NCBI GenBank assembly: GCA_005502805.1
Contig: SCMY01000006.1
Coordinates: 186,001-250,000, forward strand
DNA: 64,000 nucleotides
From: Rhizobiales bacterium 2SD
GTDB taxonomy: Bacteria > Pseudomonadota > Alphaproteobacteria > Rhizobiales > Beijerinckiaceae
Direction of reading: 5' to 3'
A program made the translations under genes and the position numbers. Below are positions 8,120 to 17,737 of this stretch, one piece after another. Each line of letters begins with the position of its first letter. Positions within the stretch are counted from its first letter, which is position 1. Below the pieces are notes generated by a model that was not told the origin of the DNA, did no database searches, and was given only the letters and a program-made list of their open reading frames with translations.

Positions 8120-10300
8120 TCAATATCTGTTGCGTTGGGTAACGTCCCGGATCGCGGTCAGGCCGGACATCGCCTGCGGCGAGCCATTGGCACGATAGAG
8201 CGCCTGGAAGACCTGTGCGGCATCGTCATAGCGGCCGAGGCTGAAATAGGACCAGCCGCGCATCAGCATAAGGTCCGTGCTTTCGGAGGCGTAGCGCGCC
8301 CGCTCGCCCAGCGTGATCAGCGCAGCATTGTAGTCCTTGGCGTCATACTGGGCGTAGAAGCGTTCGGAGAGCAGCAGGCTCTGGAGCTCCTTGCGGCGCG
8401 CCGGAGGCAGGTTGGCGCTGGCGGCCGCGACGCTGGCTTCGCCCGTCAGCCCCTGCTGGAGTTTCGCATAGGCTTTGCCGGCTGCAGCGTCGGCAGCGAT
8501 CTGGGCGTTGCCGCTGCGCTGGGCCGCGTCGAAGGCGGTCGCCGCGGCCGCCGGCCGCTTCAGGTTGAGCAGGCACCAGCCACGCTGCAGCGCGGCCGCC
8601 CCGCCTGTACCCGAGCCGCAGGAGCCGCTTCGCGGGCGCTCGGCTGCCGGGCGCCGAGGCACGGCCGCGGCGGGAATCTCGTCTTCGTAGCGCATTGTCG
8701 GCGCGGGCTCGGCCCGAACGATGCGACGTGGCGCCCGCTCGGCGGGCTCGGGTACCGGGGCCGTCCGTGCGGTCGGGGACGTCTCCGGCAGCGGTCGGGT
8801 TTCCCGCTCCGGCGTTGGGGGACGCCCGCGGGCCGGGTTCAGCAGATCGGCGATGCGCGGCGAGCGATTGCGCCATTCGGCGATGATGGCGCGCAGGCCC
8901 GCCTGGTCGCGCAGGCGCTGATGCACGAGGGCGAGGCCGTAGGCTGCCGGCTCGTAGTTGCGGTCCCAGGCTAGGGCCGTCTCGAACCAGGTCTCGGCTG
9001 GTGCGATCTGCCCCGAATTGTAGGCGTACCAGCCAAGCCCGGCGCCGCCGGGGGCATAGCGGTCGACGCCGACCGTCCTGGCGATGCGTTCGACGACGGC
9101 ACGTTCGAGCCGCGGCGCCGGCTCCTGGGCGATCAGCGCGGTCGCGACGTCGAGATAGGCCTTCCGGTTCGCCGGGCCGGCTTCGAGCCATTGCGCGCCG
9201 AGCGTCTCCGCCTCCTGGTATTTCTGCAGCGCGCCGAGGGCGAGCACGGCGCCTTCCGCCGCCTTGGCGCCGCCATTGCGCGCCAGCGCGGTCTGGAACC
9301 AGGTCACGGCTTTGGCCGCGTCGTTGTGGTGGAAGGTGTAGAAGCCGAGCAGAATCGCGTCGTCCGGCGTCGTCGCCGCATTGGCGAGCGCTTCGATGCG
9401 CCGGAGGTCCTCGGGCGTGGCGGTCAGGCTGGGCTCTTCCGCTGCCTTGCCGATACGGCGCCGCGCGATCTCGTCGCGAATGCTCGAAAACTCGTTCTGC
9501 TTCTCCTGCGCCAGCAGGGGGCCGAGCAGCGTCTCGGGCAGTATCACGAGCGCCTTCTGCATGGTGCCGACGCGCTCGGCCGGATTTGTGCAATTGGTCA
9601 GCACGTAGGAATAGGCGTCGCGCGCCCGGTCCGGCGCGCCGGTCTGGACGAAGGCCTCGGCCACGCGCCAGAGCGCGTCGACATTGGCACAGGTCAGCAG
9701 TGACGGCGTCTCGGTGCCGATCCGGATCACCTGCTCCCATTGCCTAGCGTTGGAGGCGTTGACCAGGCGCTGGCCGGCCTCGGCCCGGTCGAGCTGGGCG
9801 ATGAGGTCGGCCGGAGCCTGCCAGCTCGGATCGGCGCTGCTGCGTTGGGCAATCGCCGCGCGCGCCTCGCCGAACTTGCCCTCGGCGAACAATTTCCAGG
9901 CCCGTTCCAGCTCGGGGTCGCCTGTCGGTTGCGGCGAGGTCAGGTCGGTCGGCGGCTTCCATTCGGGGTAGAGGGCGCGCAGCCGGGCGAGCTCCGCCTC
10001 GTAGCGGCGGGAGTCGCCCTGGCTGGCGAAATAGCGCAGCGCCGTCTCGTCGACCTTCTGCGCCTGCCCGGGCGGCGAGGCTGGCCGTCCCGGCGCCACA
10101 GGGGCTTGAACCAGCTCGATCTCCGGCTGCCCGACCGCGGGCAGGGCGGGCTGGCTGGGGTCGGGATGCGTCTCGGCCTGCGCCTGCTGCACGGCCGGAA
10201 CCGACGCCTCCGGCCAGGTGAGATCATGGCCGTAGCGGCCCAGCGCGTAGAAGGCAGCGCCGGAGGCCGCGACCGCGATCAGCGCCGATTTCACATGCAT
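8120..10300 (-). CDS. TPR-repeat protein of the cellulose operon, possible BcsK-like subunit
   Basis: A 726-residue protein with one N-terminal hydrophobic segment (about 3-20), so probably anchored in the inner membrane and periplasmic. A Pro/Gln-rich linker follows, then helical repeat segments of tetratricopeptide type (for example GWYAYNSGQIAPAETWFETA and WSYFSLGRYDDAAQVFQALY). A Pro/Arg-rich low-complexity stretch of about 80 residues interrupts them near the middle. There is no C-terminal beta-barrel, so it is not BcsC. The start overlaps the bcsZ stop by ten bases. A scaffold or export-guiding role for glucan is inferred from the context. Confidence 0.75.
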   Translation of the reverse strand: MHVKSALIAVAASGAAFYALGRYGHDLTWPEASVPAVQQAQAETHPDPSQPALPAVGQPEIELVQAPVAPGRPASPPGQAQKVDETALRYFASQGDSRRYEAELARLRALYPEWKPPTDLTSPQPTGDPELERAWKLFAEGKFGEARAAIAQRSSADPSWQAPADLIAQLDRAEAGQRLVNASNARQWEQVIRIGTETPSLLTCANVDALWRVAEAFVQTGAPDRARDAYSYVLTNCTNPAERVGTMQKALVILPETLLGPLLAQEKQNEFSSIRDEIARRRIGKAAEEPSLTATPEDLRRIEALANAATTPDDAILLGFYTFHHNDAAKAVTWFQTALARNGGAKAAEGAVLALGALQKYQEAETLGAQWLEAGPANRKAYLDVATALIAQEPAPRLERAVVERIARTVGVDRYAPGGAGLGWYAYNSGQIAPAETWFETALAWDRNYEPAAYGLALVHQRLRDQAGLRAIIAEWRNRSPRIADLLNPARGRPPTPERETRPLPETSPTARTAPVPEPAERAPRRIVRAEPAPTMRYEDEIPAAAVPRRPAAERPRSGSCGSGTGGAAALQRGWCLLNLKRPAAAATAFDAAQRSGNAQIAADAAAGKAYAKLQQGLTGEASVAAASANLPPARRKELQSLLLSERFYAQYDAKDYNAALITLGERARYASESTDLMLMRGWSYFSLGRYDDAAQVFQALYRANGSPQAMSGLTAIRDVTQRNRY

Positions 10301-11310
10301 TGCGGATACCTCTCGCTGAGCATCGAGAGGGCGAGCAGATGCAGCGTCGACGGATAATAGGCCGTCGGCTGGAAGGTCTTCAGCTCGGCCGGGATCGGGG
10401 TGCGGTCGAGTGCGCAGGCCATCGCGGCTGCAAGGATGCGGTAGCCCGCGTCGGGCAATGGCTCGGCCACCTTGCCGCTTGGCACGTCGATCACGGCCGT
10501 GCCGTTCGCCCAGGCCTGGCGGAAGGGTTCGAGGCGCTGCTTGTCGGCAAGACCCGCCCGCAGCAGATAGAGCGGTATGCGCAGGGCGTTGTACGCGAAC
10601 TGGGGCGGGAAACCGTCCGCTGGCTTCGGCTCGCCCTTGAGCGAGAGCCAGTCAGGGGCGAGAGCCTTGCGCCTCGCAAGGTCGTCGAGCAGCTTCAGCC
10701 CGCTCGCCTGTACCTGCATCCAGCTCTGGTCGCCGGTGAGTCGGGCGAGGACGGGGAAGCTCTCGAACACCCAGTAGGACGGGTTGATGACTGGCCCGTC
10801 TGGCCGCTCCTGTTCGGAAAAGCCCTTCGCCCCCGGCATCAGCCAGGTTTCGCCGCCACGTTTCAGGAGGGCGACTTTGGCGAGAGAACGGGCGATCTGA
10901 CGGGCCGCGGTGGTGTAGGCCGGCATCGACCAGCGCGTGCCGGCGCAGGCGAGCGCCTCGGCGATCAGGAGGTCGCCGTCGCTGGCATTGTTGATGTCGG
11001 TGACCCGGGGCGTCGCCCTCGGGTCCCAGCGCCAGGCGGCGAGCCCGTCGTCGCGAATCAGGAGCTCGGTCCGGGTGAAGGAGAGGATGCTGGCGAAGCT
11101 GCCGCGATCACCGGCGAGGCAGGCCAGCAGGAGCCCGTAGCCCTGGCTCTCGCTATGGCTGATGCCGCCATTGGCGTCATCGACGACCCGGCCTTCGGCG
11201 GTGACGAATTTCTGCCGGTAGAGGTCCCAGGCGCCGGCGGGAAGGGCGGCCTCAGCGCCCGAGGTGAGGCTGAGCAGCATGGCGGCCAGGATCGCGCGAA
11301 GCCGTTTCAT
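10291..11310 (-). CDS. bcsZ: Periplasmic endo-1,4-beta-glucanase, glycoside hydrolase family 8
   Basis: At 339 residues, with a signal peptide of about 22. The GH8 catalytic acid lies in SHSESQGYGLLLA (Glu54), and the Asp pair in NNASDGDLLIAEAL (Asp111, Asp113) is the family signature. BcsZ trims nascent cellulose in the periplasm and is needed for normal fibre formation. The start overlaps the bcsB stop in an ATGA arrangement. It belongs to the five-gene bcs operon. Confidence 0.95.
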   Translation of the reverse strand: MKRLRAILAAMLLSLTSGAEAALPAGAWDLYRQKFVTAEGRVVDDANGGISHSESQGYGLLLACLAGDRGSFASILSFTRTELLIRDDGLAAWRWDPRATPRVTDINNASDGDLLIAEALACAGTRWSMPAYTTAARQIARSLAKVALLKRGGETWLMPGAKGFSEQERPDGPVINPSYWVFESFPVLARLTGDQSWMQVQASGLKLLDDLARRKALAPDWLSLKGEPKPADGFPPQFAYNALRIPLYLLRAGLADKQRLEPFRQAWANGTAVIDVPSGKVAEPLPDAGYRILAAAMACALDRTPIPAELKTFQPTAYYPSTLHLLALSMLSERYPQCM

Positions 11311-13763
11311 GAGCGCCTCCCCAACCGGCCGAGCATCAGGAATGTTCCGATGCCGAGACCGATGCAGGCCGCGAGCAGCGTCAACGCGTAGATGCCGATA
11401 TTGCTAGACATCCAGTTGGCGAAGACGAGGCGCATATTGGCCAGGCTGAACGCCCGGGTCATGACGAAGGTCGTGCTGTCCGCTGAGATGACGTGATTGT
11501 CCTGCCCGTTGCGGAAGGCAGTGAGCTTGCCGGCCATGCCGGACCAATTGCCGTGGGTGACGAGCCTGTCGACATTCTTCTCCAGTGCCTCCTCCTGGCG
11601 CACGACGAAGGCGGTCCAGACCTGCCTTGTGTCGGGGTCGCTTGCCTGGGCGGCGATCAGTTCGGCTCCTTCGGCCGGCTCATAGAGCGTCGGCGCGCGC
11701 GAGGGTGTGCGTAGCTGCGCGAAGGAGAGGTCGAAGGTACGCTGCAGCCATCGGTCGAAACTGATGAAATAGCGCGCGAGAGGGCCGCCGAACGAGCCGC
11801 GCCAGCGATCGCGGATCGCCTCGGTGCTCGGTGCTACGCCGCCGGAATCCTCGGGCGTCGTCTGCCGCCCCTGGAAACGGTTGATCACCGCATCGAACAC
11901 GGCCGTGCCTTCGGTCTCCGGCACGAGGACGACGGCATCCGCGCGCTGCGGCCAGGTGTTGCGGACATTGTCGGCGATGCCGATGCGGGGCAGCAGCCCC
12001 GCGGGCATCTGGCCGGCAGCACCCACGATGAGGGCGGGGCGGTCGCCGATGGCGGCGGCACTGCCGATGACATCGACCGGGAGGGGACGGTCGGCGCGTT
12101 GGGCGAGCCTCGCGAGCACGGTCGCAGCTGCACTCAGATTGGGAATGTCCAGCCGGCCCACGAGGAGGGCGATTTGGGCAGCGATCGAATAGGGGAAACC
12201 GGTTCCCGCCACTGCGGCAAGGTTGGGGCTGACGCCGATCTTGGCGAAGTTCGGGATAGACAAGGACGTGGTGTCGAACAGCGCAAAGCGGTTCTTCCCG
12301 GGCAATGTCGCGCCCGGCCCGCAGGCGAGGTCGGATCTGGCCGGCGTCGCCGCCTCGAACCAGATCTCATTGATGCCGGGCCGGAAATGCCGGAGCGGTA
12401 TCGTGATCGGGGTTTGCTGGAAGAGGCCACCGCTCGTCGTGTTGAGTGGCACGGTCGCCGCGACATTGCCGTTCACGAAGATCTCGACATGGCTGTCGCC
12501 GGGCAGGACCTCGGAATAGGCGGCGTCGAGATAGAGCGTCGCCTCGCCATAGGCGTTGGCGTAGAAATCCCCCGGCATCGCGATGACGGCGCGTACGCGC
12601 ATGCGCCGCCCCGAGGATTCCTGCGTCGCAATCCCCAGTTCCGAGAAGCGCAGAACCTGGCTGTCGGAGATGAACGGCGCGTCGGGGACGTGCCAGCTCG
12701 CCGTGCCCATGGTCTTGCGGTTGATGTTGGTCGGACGCGAGACCGGCCCGGTCAGGAGCCTGGCGATGGTCGCCTCGAGATCTTGCCAGCTCTCTCCGGT
12801 GACGAGCAGGGCAGCTGGTCCGAGCTTCGGATGCGTCGTGAAGCCGACGAAGCTGCCGACACCGGCCTCCGCCGGCAGGATGCCGATCAGGTCGCGCAGC
12901 TCCTTGCCCGTCCCGAGCAGGACGGTCAGCATGCCCGGGCGAACCCTGTCGGGCAGCCGCTCGGAGATCCGAACGGTCGTCTGGCTGTAGCGACCGCGCA
13001 GCGCGATGCCTTGTGCGACAGCGAGGATGCTGTTCGCGGCAACGGCACTCGCCGCGCCCGGCGCGACGATATGGATTATCGTCTGTCCGGTCTCGTCGGC
13101 GCCGACCGCCGGCAGGTCGTCGATGCTGCGTAGCCGCGATTGCTGCGCCGGGTTCCTGAAGCTCAGCCGGGTGCCGGCGCCATCGATGCGCGTCCACAGC
13201 TCATAGGTGGAGGCGATCGTGCAGTCGGTGCGGTGGCGCTGTACAGCCTCGAAGCGGATCGTGTTCTGGCCGGGCCGGAGCAGCCCTTTGCGGATCGCTG
13301 TCGAGGTCCGCTTGAGGCGGTCCGAGGAGGCGATCGGCGCTTCCATGATGCGCTCGCCATTGATCCGCACCGTCAGGCGCGAGGCCTCCGGCATCACGAC
13401 CAGCGCGTTCTGGAAGGCGATGTCGAGATTGAGGTCGGCGCCGGCCTCGTCCTGGGTCAGGTAGAAGGCCCAGCTGCGTGCATCGCCTTCGCCTTCGAGC
13501 ATGACACGGGCGGCCGGCAGCAGTGGCTTGAAGCCGAAGCTCGCGGGAATGGCGGGCGTCACAGGTGCCGGTGCGAGCTCTGCCTGCGGTTTGGGTTCCG
13601 CCGGCCGGGCGGAAGCAGGTTGCTGGGCGGGCGGAGCAATCATGAACGGCGCCGGCTCGTGCGGTGGCGTCGCCTGGGCCTCCTGTGCCCAGGGCGCGGA
13701 ACCAGGGTTCAGGATCGGAAGAGCTGCCGCTGCGGCCAATATGGGCAGGAGATGCGCCCTCAT
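11307..13763 (-). CDS. bcsB: Cellulose synthase periplasmic subunit BcsB
   Basis: An 818-residue protein with a signal peptide (residues 1 to about 27), a Pro/Ala-rich linker, alternating carbohydrate-binding and flavodoxin-like domains, and one C-terminal membrane helix (LTLLAACIGLGIGTFLML). That helix is the anchor that packs against BcsA and activates it. The start at 13763 overlaps the bcsA stop (ATGA). The same reading frame runs on antiparallel to bcsA to about 15422, but that extension is a shadow. Confidence 0.95.
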   Translation of the reverse strand: MRAHLLPILAAAAALPILNPGSAPWAQEAQATPPHEPAPFMIAPPAQQPASARPAEPKPQAELAPAPVTPAIPASFGFKPLLPAARVMLEGEGDARSWAFYLTQDEAGADLNLDIAFQNALVVMPEASRLTVRINGERIMEAPIASSDRLKRTSTAIRKGLLRPGQNTIRFEAVQRHRTDCTIASTYELWTRIDGAGTRLSFRNPAQQSRLRSIDDLPAVGADETGQTIIHIVAPGAASAVAANSILAVAQGIALRGRYSQTTVRISERLPDRVRPGMLTVLLGTGKELRDLIGILPAEAGVGSFVGFTTHPKLGPAALLVTGESWQDLEATIARLLTGPVSRPTNINRKTMGTASWHVPDAPFISDSQVLRFSELGIATQESSGRRMRVRAVIAMPGDFYANAYGEATLYLDAAYSEVLPGDSHVEIFVNGNVAATVPLNTTSGGLFQQTPITIPLRHFRPGINEIWFEAATPARSDLACGPGATLPGKNRFALFDTTSLSIPNFAKIGVSPNLAAVAGTGFPYSIAAQIALLVGRLDIPNLSAAATVLARLAQRADRPLPVDVIGSAAAIGDRPALIVGAAGQMPAGLLPRIGIADNVRNTWPQRADAVVLVPETEGTAVFDAVINRFQGRQTTPEDSGGVAPSTEAIRDRWRGSFGGPLARYFISFDRWLQRTFDLSFAQLRTPSRAPTLYEPAEGAELIAAQASDPDTRQVWTAFVVRQEEALEKNVDRLVTHGNWSGMAGKLTAFRNGQDNHVISADSTTFVMTRAFSLANMRLVFANWMSSNIGIYALTLLAACIGLGIGTFLMLGRLGRRS

Positions 13764-15943
13764 TCTGCCGCCCTTCGCGCAGGGTTGGAGCGTGCAAAGC
13801 GGGAGAGACCGAAGAAATAGGACAGGCCGCGGCTGGTCTGGAAGACGGCGAGGCGCAGGAAGCGGAAGGTGCCGTAGATGACGCCCATGTTCTGGCGCCG
13901 CGCCTTCTGGAAGCTGCTCCAGATCCCGGCGTCCGAGAAGGCGAGATCGGCGATGATGCGGCTGTGCAGCGGCTCGCTCGGTTCGTAGCGGCAGCCGAGG
14001 ACCAGCCCCTTCGCGTCCGGAGCGAGGCGCACGACGCGCACGGGCAAGGCGCCTGCCGGCATCGCGATGGACGTCTCGAAGGCGATCTCGCCCGTGCTGT
14101 TGACCGGCAATCTGTCGAAATCCTTCGACAGGACCCGTATGGCGACGCCGTCGACGGAGACGTTCTCGGTGACGATCGGCGCCGTCCGGCCGTCGATGCT
14201 GATCTGCCCCCGGCGCTTCACCGGGAAGCGCCGGGCGCCGCGCCCTTCCGGCCGCTCCGAGACCACGCCGAGGGCGCAGCCCGCCATCAAGAGGTTGAGA
14301 ATGTTCCAGAGCCCGACCACGAGGGTGGTGTCGGCATTGTAGGGCTCGGTGATGATGCGCCAATAGGTGGCGACGACGCCGAGCGTGAGCACGGCGAAGA
14401 TGATGAAGAAGGGCAAGCCGAGCTCCGAGATGCGCCGCGTCCCGAGCTCCTCGCTCTTGGCTGTGACCTTGAAGGTTGGTTTGCCCGGATTGATCAGCAC
14501 TGAGACCACCGCCGGCAGCAGATAGACCGACTGGATGAACTCGTAGAGCTCGGAGATCCACGGCCAGCGATAGCGGCCATAGAGATAGTTCTGCATCATC
14601 AGGTTCACCGCCATGTAGCTGGAGACATAGGCGATGAACTCGGCGCCCGAGGCGGTGAAGATCTCCAGCCCGAAGAACAGGTAGAACAGTGGCGCAACCA
14701 GGAAGGTCAGGCGCACGAAGGGGAAGAGCCAGAACAGGGCTGAGGATGAATAGCACAGGCGTTGCGGCAGCGAGAGACCGCTTTTCAGCATCGGGCGGTG
14801 GTAGAGCAGGATCTGCATCATGCCCTGCGCCCAGCGCGAGCGCTGACCGATGAAGCTCGCGAAGGTCGCGGGCTGGAGCCCGGCGATCAGCGGCTTGTCG
14901 ACATAGATGCTGTTCCAGCCGGTGGCGTGCAGGGTGATCGCGGTCTCGGCATCCTCGGTGATGCTGCGGCCGGAGAAACCGTTGGTCGTCCGCAGCGCCG
15001 TGCGACGCAGCACCGCCGCCGAGCCGCAGAAGAACGAGGCGTTCCACTTGTCGAGGCCGCGCTGGATGATGCCGTAGAACATCTCGTTCTCGGACGGCAT
15101 CGCCTTGAAGGTTCTGAGGTTGCGCTCGAGCGGATCGGGATTGATGAAGAAGTGTGGCGTCTGGACCAGGAACAGCTTGGGGTCCAGGGCGAAATAGCCG
15201 ATCGTCTCGGTCAGGAAATTGCGTGCCGGCGCATGGTCGGCGTCGAAGACGACGACGAGTTCCCCGCTGGAATTGGCGAGGCCGTTGTTGAGGTTGCCGG
15301 CCTTGGCGCTGATGTTGCGCTCGCGCGTCAGATAGGTGCAGCCGAGTCCTTCGCAGAGCTTCTGCAGGGTTGCCCGGCGCTCGCGCGCGGCGCTGGCCGC
15401 AACGAAATTGTCGGCGTTGCACTTCTCGTCGGTGCCGCCGTCATCGAGCAGGTAGACCGTCAGCCGGCCGGTCGGATAGTCCATGGCCAGCGCCGCCGAG
15501 AGCGTCGTCGCCAGCAGTTCGGGCTCCTCGTTGTAGGATGGCACGAAGACATCGACCGTCGGGGCCTCGGCAGGGATGGGCGGGGCGCTCTTGCGTCGTG
15601 GCAGCGGCATCGCCACGACGAACAGGCTGAGAAACAGCATGCCGATATTGTAGAGCTCGGCCAAATAGAGGATCAGCCCGGGAATGAAGTCCTCGAGCTG
15701 GTTGATCGGTGGCAGCGTGCTCGTCGTGCGCCAGTAGACATAACGCAGCACGATCGCCGTCCCGAGGCCGAGCGCGATCAGGCGCCAGACGCCGTAGGGG
15801 CGCAGGAACTTGAGCAGGATCATCGCCCCAACCACGATCGTCCCGGCGATCAGATGCGCCTGAAGGCTGATCGGCGTGGTGATCAGTGCCACGACCACGG
15901 CCGTAGCGATCGCCCAGAAGATGACGTAGCTCGCGGTTAGCAT
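13760..15943 (-). CDS. bcsA: Cellulose synthase catalytic subunit (UDP-forming)
   Basis: A 727-residue inner-membrane processive GT2 enzyme that polymerises glucose from UDP-glucose. All hallmark residues are present: DDGG (167-170), DAD (234-236), TED (329-331) and the QRSRW motif (367-371). Paired helices flank the glycosyltransferase domain. A C-terminal PilZ domain binds cyclic di-GMP through the RRFPVKRR region (571-578) and NVSVDG (594-599). Cellulose synthesis is therefore expected to be cyclic-di-GMP dependent. It lies 23 bases after bcsN. Confidence 0.98.
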   Translation of the reverse strand: MLTASYVIFWAIATAVVVALITTPISLQAHLIAGTIVVGAMILLKFLRPYGVWRLIALGLGTAIVLRYVYWRTTSTLPPINQLEDFIPGLILYLAELYNIGMLFLSLFVVAMPLPRRKSAPPIPAEAPTVDVFVPSYNEEPELLATTLSAALAMDYPTGRLTVYLLDDGGTDEKCNADNFVAASAARERRATLQKLCEGLGCTYLTRERNISAKAGNLNNGLANSSGELVVVFDADHAPARNFLTETIGYFALDPKLFLVQTPHFFINPDPLERNLRTFKAMPSENEMFYGIIQRGLDKWNASFFCGSAAVLRRTALRTTNGFSGRSITEDAETAITLHATGWNSIYVDKPLIAGLQPATFASFIGQRSRWAQGMMQILLYHRPMLKSGLSLPQRLCYSSSALFWLFPFVRLTFLVAPLFYLFFGLEIFTASGAEFIAYVSSYMAVNLMMQNYLYGRYRWPWISELYEFIQSVYLLPAVVSVLINPGKPTFKVTAKSEELGTRRISELGLPFFIIFAVLTLGVVATYWRIITEPYNADTTLVVGLWNILNLLMAGCALGVVSERPEGRGARRFPVKRRGQISIDGRTAPIVTENVSVDGVAIRVLSKDFDRLPVNSTGEIAFETSIAMPAGALPVRVVRLAPDAKGLVLGCRYEPSEPLHSRIIADLAFSDAGIWSSFQKARRQNMGVIYGTFRFLRLAVFQTSRGLSYFFGLSRFARSNPARRAAE

Positions 15944-15966
15944 CGGCTCGTGGGACGTTCGTTGTC

Positions 15967-16896
15967 TCAGGGTGCAGGGGGCGGTGGAACGGTCGGATAG
16001 CCCTCCAGCGGTCTGTCCGGGATCGGCTGTGGATCGTGAAAGCGGTCGTCGTCCGCCTGCGAGGCCCGCGCCGGTCGTGGTCGCGCAACGCGTCGGGGCG
16101 ATGGTGGTTCCGAAGGCGAAATCTGCGGATAGATCGGCGCACCGGCCTGGCCGAGCCCGGGCGCCGGCGCCGGAGCATCCCCGATCGGGTTCCAGCCGCT
16201 GCGGCGTAGCGAGGCGTTGAGCGAATAGTCATAGGCCAGTCGCAGCAGAGAGGCTTCGCTCGCCTTGGGGTCGCAGATGCGGATACGGACCGAGATGGCG
16301 CCCGATTTCGGCCGGAAGATGCGGTCCCCGTCGGCGATGCGTTGCCAGGCATAGAGGCAGGCCTCGCCGCTGGCACCACGGCCGAAGGCATAGCCGAACG
16401 GCCCATACTTGTTCTGGACGAAGATCGCCGACGGCGCCATGGCGACGCCCGGCAGGCGTTCCTCCATGTCTTGCGTGACGGCGAAGTCGTCGATCCCCGG
16501 CAGCTTGAGCAAATTGCCTTCGACGCCGGTGTTGTCCGGCAGGTCGGCCGCGGTGAAGAAGGCCACCTGGATCGTGTTCTCGCCGGGGGTGCGGCCGCGC
16601 GTCGCCAGCGAGATCGTCTGCGCGATCGCGTTCTCATAGCTGCGCTGGGTGACACCGATCACCGGCGGGCTGCCGGGCGGCAGCACGATCATCGCCCGGC
16701 CCGGTTCGACGGAGAGCGAGCGCGTCGCCATCACCAGTTCGGAATCGGCAAGTCTCTGCTCGCCGCAGCCGGCCATGGCCAAGCTCAGGCAGCCGGCCGC
16801 GACAGATATCGCTGTCCGCCTTTGCGCTGGATGGCGCCGTGCGGAACGTATGGCTGGACCTTGCCCTGCGACGTTCATCGGCGCGCCGGTCCGCAT
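15967..16896 (-). CDS. bcsN: Cellulose biosynthesis protein BcsN, putative lipoprotein
   Basis: A 309-residue first gene of the bcs operon. The N-terminus has an arginine-rich stretch, a hydrophobic run and LAMAGC around Cys45, a probable lipobox with Met at -3. The body (SLSVEPGRAMIVLPPGSPPV onward) resembles the BcsN family found in alphaproteobacterial cellulose operons. The C-terminal 60 residues are Pro/Arg-rich. The biochemical role of BcsN is unknown. The start could instead be ATG 16878, which shortens the leader by six residues. Confidence 0.8.
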   Translation of the reverse strand: MRTGAPMNVAGQGPAIRSARRHPAQRRTAISVAAGCLSLAMAGCGEQRLADSELVMATRSLSVEPGRAMIVLPPGSPPVIGVTQRSYENAIAQTISLATRGRTPGENTIQVAFFTAADLPDNTGVEGNLLKLPGIDDFAVTQDMEERLPGVAMAPSAIFVQNKYGPFGYAFGRGASGEACLYAWQRIADGDRIFRPKSGAISVRIRICDPKASEASLLRLAYDYSLNASLRRSGWNPIGDAPAPAPGLGQAGAPIYPQISPSEPPSPRRVARPRPARASQADDDRFHDPQPIPDRPLEGYPTVPPPPAP

Positions 16897-17198
16897 CTGG
16901 TCGGCATCGTCATATGTTGACCATCGATTAATAAAGGTTAACGCGACCTTACTGTCCCGCTACCTGCCGGAAATTTGGCCTGAGGACCGGATTTCTGGAC
17001 GCAATACAGATGATTCGCGCGGTTATTCCAACCGCCGATCATGCCGGTGGGCCGTGCATCGGCCGGTCGATGGTCGCCGGGCGGAGGCGAATCAAGGCAA
17101 GCTACCGCCTTGAAAGCAGGGCTCATCGCGACGGGATGCGGCGGCCAGAACCGCGGGCGAATCGCCGTTTCGGACCCGACCGAAATTGCTGTGGAGCG
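16897..17198. other. Gap upstream of the cellulose operon
   Basis: A 302-bp gap between bcsN and the 3-prime end of dsbB. Next to bcsN it has the only AT-rich stretch of the area (about 16910-16955, including GATTAATAAAGGTTAAC), where the bcs promoter must lie. The dsbB-proximal half has normal GC. I see no convincing gene, dyad or RNA structure in it. Confidence 0.5.
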
Positions 17199-17729
17199 TC
17201 AGCCCAGCGACGCTTCCGGGCGCTGCGAAGTGCTCCGCAGCCCGAGCAGCGCGATGGCCAGCAGCCCGAGCGAGGCGAGCGCGTTCCAGCCAGCCAGCGA
17301 CAGGCCGAGGAAGCGCCAGGCCGCCTCCGTGCAGGAGACGATCCGGGTCGTCTGCAGCTGCTTCATCAGGTCCTGGACACCGGCCGCCGCCGGGGCAGGC
17401 GTGCCGCCGCAATCGTTTGGGCCGGCGAAGACCCCCCACTCCACGCCGGAATGGTAGACGCCGAGTCCGGTGCTCCAGGCCATCAGCAAGGCGAGAACGA
17501 TCAGCGTCGCGACCTGCAGGCGCCGCGAGCGGGCGAAGATCAGCGCGAGAGTCGTCAGGCCGATCACGGCGTAATGCGGCGCCCGCTGTTCGAGGCAGAG
17601 CTTGCACGGCCGCAAATGCAGGACCAGCTCGAAGAACCAGGCGCCACCGATCAAGGCAAGGCTTGCCAACCCGATCAGGGCGATCAGGCGGCGGGGATCG
17701 GCGAGGAGGCGCGAGGCAGAGCCGGTCAT
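17199..17729 (-). CDS. dsbB: Disulfide bond formation protein DsbB
   Basis: A 176-residue inner-membrane protein with four helices that reoxidises DsbA and passes electrons to ubiquinone. The quinone-side pair is Cys42-x2-Cys45 (RPCKLCLEQR) and the periplasmic-loop pair is Cys107 and Cys133. All four redox cysteines are therefore kept. The start at 17729 lies eight bases after the stop of the YqaA-type gene, so the two are probably co-transcribed. Confidence 0.94.
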   Translation of the reverse strand: MTGSASRLLADPRRLIALIGLASLALIGGAWFFELVLHLRPCKLCLEQRAPHYAVIGLTTLALIFARSRRLQVATLIVLALLMAWSTGLGVYHSGVEWGVFAGPNDCGGTPAPAAAGVQDLMKQLQTTRIVSCTEAAWRFLGLSLAGWNALASLGLLAIALLGLRSTSQRPEASLG

Positions 17730-17737
17730 GGCGGTAC

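Noticed and set aside
11307..15422. One very long minus-strand open frame spanning bcsB and most of bcsA
   Set aside because: Only the part below 13763 has protein-like BcsB sequence. Above that it is an out-of-frame reading of bcsA, whose catalytic motifs are intact in the other frame.
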